A program made the position numbers and the translations under genes. Below the pieces are notes generated by a model. It saw only the letters and a program-made list of their open reading frames with translations. It searched no databases and was not told the DNA's origin. 13,626 nucleotides of DNA from an uncultured Prevotella sp. GTDB lineage: Bacteria; Bacteroidota; Bacteroidia; Bacteroidales; Bacteroidaceae. Every line of letters starts with the position of its first letter. Position 1 is the first letter of the stretch. Shown here one piece after another: positions 1 through 6,577 of the stretch. The stretch lies in NCBI GenBank assembly GCA_905196835.1, contig CAJJWN010000062.1:1-13626 (forward strand). The letters are read 5' to 3'.

Positions 1-1
1 C

Positions 2-517
2 CGCCAGACGGTGCCCCGGCTGAACCGCCTGTTGCCGCGCGACATCGCCGCCGACAGGCTTGTGCCGGTGCCTGCGGAGATGCACGCACGCTTCAGCGCC
101 ACATCGCGCACATACCATTATTATATACATACGCGCCGCGACCCTTTCCTGAGGGCGTATTCGTGTGAGATGTTTTACGCCCTCGACTTCGACAGGATGA
201 ACCAGGCGGCGGCCCTGCTGCTTGAATACGACGACTTCGCGGCGTTCTGCAAGAGCCATACCGACGTGAAGACCACCCTTTGCCGGGTGACCGAGGCACG
301 CTGGGTGCAGGACGACGAGTATCGCTGGCACTTCGTAATAACGGCCAACCGCTTCCTGCGCAACATGGTGCGCGCCGTGGTGGGCACGCTGATTGACGTC
401 GGGCGCGGCCGTACAGACGTAGAAGGCTTTAGAAAAATCATAGAAGGACGTTCGCGCTCGGGGGCTGGCGACAGCGTTCCGGCCTGCGCGCTGTTCCTTG
501 AAAAGATATTGTATTGA
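2..517 (+). CDS. truA: tRNA pseudouridine(38-40) synthase TruA, 3' part only
   Basis: TruA converts uridines 38-40 in the anticodon stem-loop of many tRNAs to pseudouridine. The reading frame is open at the window edge, so the gene starts upstream. The GTG at 11 is an internal codon, not a start. About 172 residues are present of the usual ~250. The missing N-terminal part should hold the catalytic Asp of the RTD motif. Family marks seen here are MHARFSATSRTYHYYI near the left end and FLRNMVRAVVGTLIDVGRGR near the C-terminus, both characteristic of TruA. The TGA at 515-517 runs straight into a purine-rich tandem array. The next gene on this strand, an EamA transporter, starts 208 bases later. 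The family assignment is firm; only the truncation limits what can be said. Confidence 0.95.
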   Translation, partial: RQTVPRLNRLLPRDIAADRLVPVPAEMHARFSATSRTYHYYIHTRRDPFLRAYSCEMFYALDFDRMNQAAALLLEYDDFAAFCKSHTDVKTTLCRVTEARWVQDDEYRWHFVITANRFLRNMVRAVVGTLIDVGRGRTDVEGFRKIIEGRSRSGAGDSVPACALFLEKILY

Positions 518-658
518 AGGAGAGAAGGAGTAAGTAGGGAAGTAGTAAGTAGTAAGTAGGGAAGTAGTAAGGAGTAAGTAGGGAAGTAGTAAGGAGTAAA
601 TGGTAAAGTAGTAAGGAGTAAAGTAGTAAGGAGTAGGTAATAAAGAAGCAAGGATTTA
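518..658 (+). repeat. Degenerate 7/8-mer tandem array after truA
   Basis: Starting right after the truA stop codon, the + strand is a run of about 17 purine-rich units, mostly AAGTAGT or AAGGAGT with some 8-base AAGTAGGG units. The units are degenerate but in register, with higher-order duplication visible (AAGTAGGG AAGTAGT AAGGAGT recurs). There is no open coding signal and no clear T-run terminator. Confidence 0.85.
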
Positions 659-689
659 ATGGAGATGCCTTGTATGTCTACTGCAATTT

Positions 690-722
690 GATTTTTCACT
701 TTTCACTTTTCATTTTTCACTT
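690..722 (+). repeat. Pyrimidine-rich 7-mer array before the EamA gene
   Basis: Four to five units of TTTCACT/TTTCATT run to within four bases of the transporter start codon at 726. In the sense orientation this is the same TTTTTCA-type unit that precedes the DUF5675 gene (8641-8677) and the primase gene (11163-11244). No Shine-Dalgarno site is visible between the array and the ATG. Confidence 0.8.
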
Positions 723-725
723 AAA

Positions 726-1643
726 ATGTGGTTATTATTGGCATTTTTGTCCGCAGCTCTGCTCGGATTTTACGATTCGTTTAAGAAAAAGTCGCTTGAC
801 GGCAACGCCGTCATCCCCGTGTTGTTCCTCAACACGCTCATATCGTCGCTCATCTTCCTGCCGTTCATCGTGCTTTCGGCCACCACCGACACGCTCGACG
901 GCACCATATTCAAGGTGGCAAGCGGCGGATGGGATATGCACAAGTATATCATACTGAAGAGCGTCATCGTGCTGGCGTCGTGGGTGTTCGGCTATTTCGG
1001 CATGAAGCATCTGCCCCTCACCATCGTAGGGCCTATCAACGCCACGCGCCCGGTTATGGTGCTCGTGGGCGCGTTCATAGTGTTCGGCGAACGCCTTAAC
1101 CTCTACCAGTGGATTGGTGTGGCGCTGGCCGTGGCGTCGTTCTTCATGTTGAGCCGCAGCGGAAAGAAGGAGGGCATCGACTTCAAGCACGACCGCTGGA
1201 TTTACTTCATCGTCCTGGCCGCCCTGCTCGGGGCGGTGAGCGGCCTTTACGACAAGTATCTCATGGCTCCGGCAAGCCACGGCGGCGTGGGGCTTGACCG
1301 CATGATGGTGCAGAGCTGGTACAACATCTACCAGTGCTTCATGATGGGCTTGATGCTGCTCCTGCTCTGGTGGCCCAAGCGCAAGCATACTACGCCGTTC
1401 CGCTGGGACTGGTGCATAATACTCATCAGCGTGTTCCTGAGCGCCGCCGACTTCGTTTACTTCTACGCGTTGAGCATTCCCGGGGCGATGATAAGCATCG
1501 TCTCGATGGTAAGGAGGGGCAGCGTCATCGTGTCGTTCCTGTTCGGGGCGGTGCTGCTGCATGAGAAAAACTTGAAGAGCAAGGTAGTTGACCTCATACT
1601 TGTGCTGCTCGGAATGCTGTTCCTGTACATCGGCTCGAAGTAG
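726..1643 (+). CDS. EamA/DMT-family membrane transporter
   Basis: This is a 305-residue inner-membrane protein with ten hydrophobic segments, at roughly residues 1-18, 29-52, 74-94, 97-120, 125-143, 157-180, 197-216, 228-250, 253-279 and 286-303. The two halves resemble each other: each ends in a short acidic or charged turn followed by a last helix (FGERLNLYQWIGVALAVASF in half one, LLHEKNLKSKVVDLILVLLG in half two). This is the internal duplication of the EamA domain in the drug/metabolite transporter superfamily. The substrate cannot be read from sequence; family members export amino acids, nucleotides, sugars or other metabolites. The start at 726 puts the first helix at the very N-terminus, which is usual. 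No good TAnnTTTG promoter is visible just upstream. The gene sits alone between truA and dapA, with no obvious functional link to either. Confidence 0.88.
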   Translation: MWLLLAFLSAALLGFYDSFKKKSLDGNAVIPVLFLNTLISSLIFLPFIVLSATTDTLDGTIFKVASGGWDMHKYIILKSVIVLASWVFGYFGMKHLPLTIVGPINATRPVMVLVGAFIVFGERLNLYQWIGVALAVASFFMLSRSGKKEGIDFKHDRWIYFIVLAALLGAVSGLYDKYLMAPASHGGVGLDRMMVQSWYNIYQCFMMGLMLLLLWWPKRKHTTPFRWDWCIILISVFLSAADFVYFYALSIPGAMISIVSMVRRGSVIVSFLFGAVLLHEKNLKSKVVDLILVLLGMLFLYIGSK

Positions 1644-1665
1644 CTCTTTCAGTTGGCGGCAGGCA

Positions 1666-1697
1666 GCTCGTCTGCTTTTCAACTCGTCAACTTGTCT
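1666..1697 (+). repeat. Short degenerate 8-mer array upstream of dapA
   Basis: Four 8-base units (GCTCGTCT, GCTTTTCA, ACTCGTCA, ACTTGTCT) lie between the transporter stop codon and the dapA promoter. Flanking AGTTG at 1651 and CAACT at 1679 could form a weak stem acting as a terminator for the transporter gene. This is the weakest of the arrays in the window and could be chance. Confidence 0.4.
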
Positions 1698-1706
1698 GCT
1701 GAAAAT

Positions 1707-1737
1707 TTTGCTTTTTGACATAAAAATAGTATTTTTG
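1707..1737 (+). promoter_or_regulatory. Bacteroidales-type promoter of dapA
   Basis: TTTG at 1707-1710 is followed after exactly 19 bases by TATTTTTG at 1730-1737. This matches the TTTG-N19-TAnnTTTG consensus used by the Bacteroidetes primary sigma factor. Transcription should start around 1743-1746, leaving a leader of about 25 bases before the dapA ATG at 1768. Confidence 0.8.
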
Positions 1738-1767
1738 CATTCGATTATAACGAAACGAGCGTTTTTT

Positions 1768-2652
1768 ATGGCATATAACATATTCAAGGGGTTAGGCATA
1801 GCCCTTGTTACACCGTTCACATCAGATGGAGCCGTTGACTATCAGGCGTTGAAAAAACTTATAGCATACCAGCTTTCAGGCGGCGCCGACTTCTTTTGCA
1901 TACTTGCCACTACGGGCGAGACGCCCACGTTGACCAAGGACGAGAAGCAGAAAATAAAGCAGCTCGTGGTTGAGATGGTTGGAGGCAAGGTGCCAATACT
2001 TATGGGTTGTGGCGGCAACAATACGGCCGAAGTGGTGAACGAGTTGCAGACAGGAGACTTTTCAGGAATAGACGGTGTGCTTAGCGTATGCCCTTATTAT
2101 AACAAGCCGTCGCAGGAAGGCCTGTACCAGCACTTCAAGGCCATAGCGGCGGCCACCAACTTGCCGGTTGTACTTTACAACGTTCCCGGGCGTACTGGGG
2201 TCAACATGAAGGCCGAAACTACCGTCCGCCTTGCCCATGACTGCCCTAACATAGTGGCTATCAAGGAAGCTGCGGGAAGCCTTGAGCAGGTAGACGAAAT
2301 CATAAAGAACAAGCCCGACACGTTCGACGTAATAAGTGGCGATGATGCTCTTACCTTCCCGATGATAGCTTGTGGTGCGGCCGGAGTAATATCGGTTATC
2401 GGCAACGCGTTGCCCAAGGAGTTTTCGCGCATGATACGCCTTGAGAAAAAAGGGGAAATAGAAAGCGCGCGCAAGATACATCACAAGTTTACCGACCTGT
2501 TCAACCTGCTTTTCGTTGACGGCAATCCGGCCGGCGTTAAGGCGATGCTTCACGAAATGGGCATGATTGAGAATGTGCTTCGCCTTCCGCTTGTGCCTAC
2601 GCGCCTTACCACGATGCAGCGCATAAGCGAATGCTTGAAGTTCAGGATTTAG
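1768..2652 (+). CDS. dapA: 4-hydroxy-tetrahydrodipicolinate synthase
   Basis: DapA condenses pyruvate with aspartate semialdehyde to give 4-hydroxy-tetrahydrodipicolinate, the first committed step towards meso-diaminopimelate and lysine, in the cytoplasm. The 294-residue product has the normal family length. Active-site residues are in place: the Schiff-base lysine K166 in IVAIKEAAG, the proton-relay tyrosine Y137 in LYNVPGRTG, the substrate arginine R142, and the threonine pair T48-T49 in LATTGETPT. The PYYNKPSQEG segment at 109-118 is also typical. The frame is open further upstream, but MAYNIFKGLGIALVTPF is the family's usual N-terminus, and a consensus promoter lies just before it, so ATG 1768 is the start. 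The gene appears to be a single transcription unit: its own promoter precedes it and a strong hairpin terminator follows at 2676-2712. Confidence 0.97.
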   Translation: MAYNIFKGLGIALVTPFTSDGAVDYQALKKLIAYQLSGGADFFCILATTGETPTLTKDEKQKIKQLVVEMVGGKVPILMGCGGNNTAEVVNELQTGDFSGIDGVLSVCPYYNKPSQEGLYQHFKAIAAATNLPVVLYNVPGRTGVNMKAETTVRLAHDCPNIVAIKEAAGSLEQVDEIIKNKPDTFDVISGDDALTFPMIACGAAGVISVIGNALPKEFSRMIRLEKKGEIESARKIHHKFTDLFNLLFVDGNPAGVKAMLHEMGMIENVLRLPLVPTRLTTMQRISECLKFRI

Positions 2653-2675
2653 GCGTTTGGCTTTTATAATATTGC

Positions 2676-2712
2676 AAAAGGCGGCATTCCTCGATGAGAA
2701 ATGCCGCCTTTT
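2676..2712 (+). terminator. Rho-independent terminator of dapA
   Basis: A perfect 13-base stem (AAAAGGCGGCATT at 2676-2688 pairing with AATGCCGCCTTTT at 2700-2712) encloses an 11-base loop. It begins 24 bases after the dapA stop codon and ends in a short T run. Confidence 0.85.
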
Positions 2713-2746
2713 GTTATGCCGGATGCGCCATGTCGGGCTGCAACAA

Positions 2747-2775
2747 AAAACCGCAGGACTTAGTCCCGCGGTTTT
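2747..2775 (-). terminator. Terminator of the small lipoprotein gene
   Basis: AAAACCGC (2747-2754) pairs with GCGGTTTT (2768-2775), with an inner GGAC/GTCC stem and one mismatch. On the - strand the hairpin is followed by a run of six T. It lies 26 bases past the stop codon of the lipoprotein gene at 2801. Confidence 0.7.
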
Positions 2776-2800
2776 ACTCGCTTTTAATAGCCGTAGCTAA

Positions 2801-2983
2801 TTATTCAGCAACAGTTGAGTCAACAGCAGCAGAATCAGCAACAACGCTGTCAGCAGCCAATGTGTCAACAACAGCTGTGTCGGTTGCTGTAGAGTCAGCA
2901 CCCTCAGCGTTAGCTGTTTTGTTACCACAAGATGCGAAAGAGATAGCTGCGATAGCTACGAACATTAAAACTAACTTTTTCAT
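2801..2983 (-). CDS. Small secreted lipoprotein with a 5-residue Asp repeat
   Basis: The product has 60 residues. It opens with a basic MKK, a hydrophobic stretch to about residue 17 and a lipobox-like FASC with the cysteine at 19, so it is most likely cleaved and lipidated and anchored in the outer or inner membrane. The 41-residue mature part is acidic and almost free of bulky residues. From residue 30 it is a strict repeat of period five, D[ST]xxx, with Asp at 30, 35, 40, 45, 50 and 55. The rest of each unit is Ala, Val, Thr or Leu. I do not recognise a named family. Support for a real gene comes from the signal peptide, the TACCTTTG promoter element upstream, the hairpin terminator downstream and AAAGAAA just before the ATG. 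The gene is single and antiparallel to dapA and mtaB. Confidence 0.8.
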   Translation of the reverse strand: MKKLVLMFVAIAAISFASCGNKTANAEGADSTATDTAVVDTLAADSVVADSAAVDSTVAE

Positions 2984-3034
2984 TTTCTTTGCTTTTTAAA
3001 TCTGTAAAACAATCAGTTGTTTATTAAAACGCTG

Positions 3035-3042
3035 CAAAGGTA
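3035..3042 (-). promoter_or_regulatory. -7 element for the small lipoprotein gene
   Basis: On the - strand the sequence reads TACCTTTG, an exact TAnnTTTG. It lies about 50 bases upstream of the ATG at 2983. No TTTG is present at the -33 distance, so the promoter is half-matched. Confidence 0.6.
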
Positions 3043-3211
3043 AGTATTTTTTTGATACGTTGTTCTCATTTTATGCTTTTTTTTCGACATGTTTTTGTAA
3101 CTTTTTCATAAGTAATTGAATATCAGCGGAATACAAACTGCTAATGACTGTTAAACTTTGCGGAGGTATTAAGAAATGTTGTAGGGCAGGGGCGTTTTCG
3201 AGTTTTTTTCG

Positions 3212-3219
3212 TACCTTTG
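3212..3219 (+). promoter_or_regulatory. -7 element for mtaB
   Basis: TACCTTTG is an exact TAnnTTTG. The -33 position reads GGGG, not TTTG. If used, it gives a leader of about 130 bases before the mtaB ATG at 3360. Together with the element at 3035-3042 it forms a divergent promoter region. Apart from these two elements I see no gene in the 376 bases between 2984 and 3359. Confidence 0.5.
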
Positions 3220-3359
3220 CGCCATGCTATCGCGCCGTAATGCCCGGAAGTTACTTTGCTTATAGGCGGTGGGTGCTGGCATGGCATATATATAATAAGG
3301 TAAAATACTTTTCAACGGCCTGCTTCGTGTGATTGCAGGTTGTAAATCAAGGAATAATA

Positions 3360-4691
3360 ATGATTGACACATCGGCCTTTCAGGGTAAGACCGCCGCTTA
3401 TTTCACGCTTGGATGCAAGCTTAACTTCTCGGAGACATCCACTTTCGGGCGGTTATTGCAGGAGATGGGTGTGCGCACCGTGAGCAAGGATGCCGACATC
3501 TGTATAATAAATACGTGTTCGGTGACGGAGGTGGCTGACCACAAGTGCCGCCAGGCCATACACCGCATGGTACGCGAGAACCCGGGGGCGTTTGTCGTGG
3601 TTACGGGATGTTACGCCCAGTTAAAGCCTGAAACGGTGGCCGGGATTGACGGGGTTGACCTCGTGCTTGGGGCGAACGAGAAGGCTGACTTGATACAATT
3701 CTTGTCTGAAGCATGGTCGGGCGCGAGACAGGACACTTCGCTTCACCGCCACCATACGGTCAAGACGAAAGACATCAGGACGTTCGCGCCGAGCTGTTCG
3801 CGAGGCAACCGTACAAGGTATTTCCTCAAAGTGCAGGACGGATGCAACTATTTCTGTACTTATTGCACCATACCTTATGCCCGTGGTTTCAGCCGCAACC
3901 CGAGCATAGAGTCGCTTGTTGAGCAGGCGCGCCAGGCCGCAGAGGAGGGTGGAAAGGAAATTGTGCTTACCGGAGTTAACATAGGCGACTTCGGGGAGAC
4001 CACCGGCGAGAGCTTCATCGACCTTGTAAAGGCTTTAGATAATGTGGAAGGCATCAGGCGTTACCGCATAAGCAGCATCGAGCCTGACTTGCTTGATGAC
4101 CGGCTTATAGAGTATTGCGCGCATAGCAGGGCGTTCATGCCTCACTTCCACATCCCGTTGCAAAGCGGCTCCGACGAAGTGTTGCGCCTCATGCACAGGC
4201 GTTATGACACCAAGTTGTTCGCCCATAAGATAGAGCTTATAAAGAAGGTGATGCCCGACGCGTTCATCGGTGTTGACGTGATGGTGGGCACAAGGGGCGA
4301 AAGGCCGGAGCTGTTTGAGGAGACATACGCCTTCTTGAAGGCTTTGGACGTAACCCAGCTGCATGTGTTTCCTTATTCGGAGCGTCCCGGCACGGCGGCG
4401 TTGAAAATCCCGTATGTGGTTTCCGACGAGGAAAAGAAGCGCCGTTCGAGGTGCCTGTTAGCCCTCTCTGACGAGAAGAAAGATGCCTTTTACGCACGCT
4501 ATATAGGCTCGGAGGCGGAAGTGTTGTTAGAGAAGGCTACGCGAGGACGCTCGATGCACGGTTTTACGCGCAACTATATCCGCGTGGAGCTACCTCCTTC
4601 TCCCGATAATGAAAGCCTTGACAACCAGATAGTTAAAGTCAGACTGGGCGGCTTCAATCATGACAAGACCGCATTAAAAGCTATACTTTGA
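3360..4691 (+). CDS. mtaB: tRNA (N6-threonylcarbamoyladenosine(37)-C2)-methylthiotransferase MtaB
   Basis: MtaB is a radical-SAM enzyme that adds a methylthio group to t6A at position 37 of tRNAs reading ANN codons. The product has 443 residues, the usual length. The N-terminal methylthiotransferase domain carries its three iron-sulfur cysteines at C19 (TLGCKLNFSET), C53 (INTCSVT) and C84 (VTGCYAQ). The CKLN form of the first motif separates MtaB from MiaB and RimO. The radical-SAM cluster motif CNYFCTYC has cysteines at 162, 166 and 169. A C-terminal TRAM-like domain covers about residues 375-443. The frame continues upstream to a TTG at 3333, but the ATG at 3360 with AAGGAATAATA before it gives the normal N-terminus. 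The stop codon is one base before the glycosyltransferase ATG, so the two are co-transcribed. Confidence 0.95.
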   Translation: MIDTSAFQGKTAAYFTLGCKLNFSETSTFGRLLQEMGVRTVSKDADICIINTCSVTEVADHKCRQAIHRMVRENPGAFVVVTGCYAQLKPETVAGIDGVDLVLGANEKADLIQFLSEAWSGARQDTSLHRHHTVKTKDIRTFAPSCSRGNRTRYFLKVQDGCNYFCTYCTIPYARGFSRNPSIESLVEQARQAAEEGGKEIVLTGVNIGDFGETTGESFIDLVKALDNVEGIRRYRISSIEPDLLDDRLIEYCAHSRAFMPHFHIPLQSGSDEVLRLMHRRYDTKLFAHKIELIKKVMPDAFIGVDVMVGTRGERPELFEETYAFLKALDVTQLHVFPYSERPGTAALKIPYVVSDEEKKRRSRCLLALSDEKKDAFYARYIGSEAEVLLEKATRGRSMHGFTRNYIRVELPPSPDNESLDNQIVKVRLGGFNHDKTALKAIL

Positions 4692-4692
4692 T

Positions 4693-5709
4693 ATGGACAA
4701 GACCGCTATTGTAATCCTGAACTGGAACGGGGTGGAGATGCTTACGCGCTTTCTGCCCAACGTGCTTGATTACTCGCGTGGCGAGGCCGTGGTGTATGTG
4801 GCCGATAATGCCTCTACCGATAACTCGCTCGAAGTGCTGAAGATGCACTTCCCCGAGGTGCGCGTCATCGTGCTGGAGAAGAACTGGGGGTTCGCCGAAG
4901 GCTATAACCGTGCGCTCGGACAGATTGACGCGGAGTATTACGTGCTGCTCAATTCCGACGTGGAAGTGTCCCATCATTGGCTTACTCCGCTTATAGAGTT
5001 CATGGATAACCATGCCGACGTTGCGGCGTGCCAGCCCAAGCTCCTGTCCCTGAAAAACCGTGACGCGTTTGAATACGCCGGGGCTTGCGGAGGCTTCATC
5101 GACCGTTACGGCTATCCGTTTTGCCGGGGAAGGATATTCGACACCGTAGAGAGCGATGACGGCCAGTATGATTATGCGGCCGAAGTGTTGTGGGCTACGG
5201 GCGCGTGCATGGTTGTCCGTGCAAGCGACTTCAAGGAGGCGGGCGGCTTTGACGCGCGTTTCTTCGCCCATAGCGAGGAAATAGACCTTTGCTGGCGTAT
5301 GCGCCTTATGGGCAAGAAGATATATTGCATTCCCGATAGTTTCGTTTATCATATCGGCGGAGGCACTTTGCCGAAGAACAACCCGATGAAGACTTACCTG
5401 AACTTCCGCAACAACCTTACGATGCTTTACAAGAACTTGCCCGACGGGGAGCTGCGCCACGTCATGCGTGTACGCCTCTTCCTTGATTACGTAGCGGCGT
5501 TCCAGGCATTGCTTTCGGGGCGTGTGGGCGACTTCAGGGCCATAATCAACGGGCGCAAGGCGTTCAAGAAGTGGTTGCCCGAATACCGGGAAGTCAGGCG
5601 CGAGGTGCAGGGCAGGAGAGTGGTGCGCGACGTTACGGGCATCTATCGGCATTCCATTCTTTGGCAATATTACGCTAAAGGGCACAAGAAGTATGCGGAA
5701 ATATTGTAA
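4693..5709 (+). CDS. Family 2 glycosyltransferase
   Basis: This 338-residue GT-A fold enzyme should transfer a sugar from a nucleotide-sugar donor, most likely to a surface glycan. The N-terminus AIVILNWNGVEML is the first Rossmann strand. D38 in VADNASTDNS should contact the nucleotide. NWGFAEGYNRA (64-74) and the DXD-like LLNSDVEV (85-92) complete the donor and metal site. ATGACMVVRASDFKEAGGFD (168-187) and SEEIDLCWRMR (194-204) are the acceptor-side motifs typical of the rhamnosyltransferase/WcaE-like group of GT2. There is no transmembrane anchor; the C-terminal ~100 residues are helical and basic, as in peripheral enzymes. The ATG overlaps no other gene but follows the mtaB stop by one base. 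No other glycan genes are in view, so donor and acceptor are unknown. An inverted 8-mer array begins at the base after its TAA. Confidence 0.9.
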   Translation: MDKTAIVILNWNGVEMLTRFLPNVLDYSRGEAVVYVADNASTDNSLEVLKMHFPEVRVIVLEKNWGFAEGYNRALGQIDAEYYVLLNSDVEVSHHWLTPLIEFMDNHADVAACQPKLLSLKNRDAFEYAGACGGFIDRYGYPFCRGRIFDTVESDDGQYDYAAEVLWATGACMVVRASDFKEAGGFDARFFAHSEEIDLCWRMRLMGKKIYCIPDSFVYHIGGGTLPKNNPMKTYLNFRNNLTMLYKNLPDGELRHVMRVRLFLDYVAAFQALLSGRVGDFRAIINGRKAFKKWLPEYREVRREVQGRRVVRDVTGIYRHSILWQYYAKGHKKYAEIL

Positions 5710-5794
5710 AAGGTGAGAAGGTGGGAAGGTGAGACGGTGAGAAATAAAAGCATTAAATTATTTTCTCACTTTCTCACCTTCCCACCTTCTCACC
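5710..5794. repeat. Inverted 8-mer arrays between glycosyltransferase and comF
   Basis: Four 8-base units on the left (AAGGTGAG, AAGGTGGG, AAGGTGAG, ACGGTGAG) face four complementary units on the right (TTCTCACT, TTCTCACC, TTCCCACC, TTCTCACC). Arms at 5712-5743 and 5763-5794 match as inverted repeats in 30 of 32 positions, with a 19-base AT-rich loop. The left arm starts directly after the glycosyltransferase stop codon. The comF stop codon (5790-5792 on the complement) lies inside the last unit of the right arm. The hairpin could act as a terminator in both directions. Confidence 0.9.
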
Positions 5795-6476
5795 CTTTCG
5801 TAAATCCCAACGACATTACGCTGAACCTCGTTCCGCCGGCCTTCATCAGCTCTTTGGCGCACGATGTTACGGTTGCGCCGGTGGTTACAACGTCGTCTAT
5901 TATCAGTATGTGTTTGCCTTTCACGGCGTCGCCGTCGGTCAGGAGGAACACGTCTTCCACGTTCTCGTTTCTCTGCCAGCGGTTCATTTTCGTCTGGCTG
6001 GCCGCAAACGATTTCCTTTTCAGTGCTTTGCTTGTTATCGGTATGCGTGTTACCGCGCTGACACCGCGCGCTATTTCAAGACTTTGATTATATCCGCGCT
6101 CGCGTTGCCTATTCTTGGCGAGCGGAACGGGAACTATTGCGTCGATGCCGTCGAAAAATCCGTACGTTGCAAATTCCTTTGCCGCCATGCGCCCCATCAG
6201 TTCTCCCGTTTCAGGGTGGCTGCGGTATTTCATTGAATAAATGACATCTCCGGGGACGGAGTGTGCGCGGTAATAGAACAACGCCGCCGCCCTTTCCACC
6301 GGTATGCGTCCCCAGAAGAGCCTTGCCAGCTCGTTATCGCGTGGCGATGCTGGATGGCCGGTGCGTGGCAACTCGATGTTACAGGCCGTGCACACCACGT
6401 CTTCGCCAATGGCAAGGCGGCATCCGCACATTACGCACCGCCTTGGCGTAATGAGGTTGATTAGGCGTGCCAACAT
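5790..6476 (-). CDS. comF: ComF family phosphoribosyltransferase-like protein
   Basis: ComF proteins are cytoplasmic, helicase-partnered proteins required for DNA uptake in naturally competent bacteria; many non-competent bacteria carry them too, with unclear roles in DNA metabolism. The product has 228 residues, a normal length. It starts with a four-cysteine zinc finger (C14, C17, C29, C32 in CVMCGC and CTAC). YSMKYR at 80-85 and RGYNQS at 127-132 are ComF marks. The PRPP-binding loop of type I phosphoribosyltransferases is intact (LIIDDVVTTGAT, 191-202). The gene follows proS on the same strand after a 97-base gap filled by inverted 7-mer arrays, and no separate promoter is evident. It may be read through from proS if that hairpin does not terminate. 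Confidence 0.93.
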   Translation of the reverse strand: MLARLINLITPRRCVMCGCRLAIGEDVVCTACNIELPRTGHPASPRDNELARLFWGRIPVERAAALFYYRAHSVPGDVIYSMKYRSHPETGELMGRMAAKEFATYGFFDGIDAIVPVPLAKNRQRERGYNQSLEIARGVSAVTRIPITSKALKRKSFAASQTKMNRWQRNENVEDVFLLTDGDAVKGKHILIIDDVVTTGATVTSCAKELMKAGGTRFSVMSLGFTKG

Positions 6477-6480
6477 GTCG

Positions 6481-6577
6481 TTAAATTAAGAATTAAGAGT
6501 GAAGAGTTAAGAAAACTACCAACAGAAGCATATTTTCTTAATTCTTAACTCTTAATTCTTCACTCTTAACTCTTTAA
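6481..6577. repeat. Inverted 7-mer arrays between proS and comF
   Basis: The left arm reads AATTAAG, AATTAAG, AGTGAAG, AGTTAAG (to about 6514). The right arm (6533-6577) reads CTTAATT, CTTAACT, CTTAATT, CTTCACT, CTTAACT. The arms are imperfectly complementary around an 18-base loop. In the reading direction of proS and comF, the purine-rich arm begins at the proS stop codon (6574-6576) and the pyrimidine-rich arm ends a few bases before the comF ATG (6476). Confidence 0.85.

Noticed and set aside
735..1820. 361-codon open frame on the - strand opposite the EamA transporter and the start of dapA
   Set aside because: It is antisense to a clear membrane protein and to dapA; the peptide is His/Glu/Arg-rich low complexity with no family marks.
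2694..2999. 101-codon + strand frame opposite the small lipoprotein
   Set aside because: The - strand frame has a signal peptide, lipobox, promoter element and terminator; the + strand frame starts inside the dapA terminator.
3144..3332. 62-codon + strand frame in the mtaB leader region
   Set aside because: The mtaB -7 element lies in its middle, there is no promoter before it, and the peptide shows no features.
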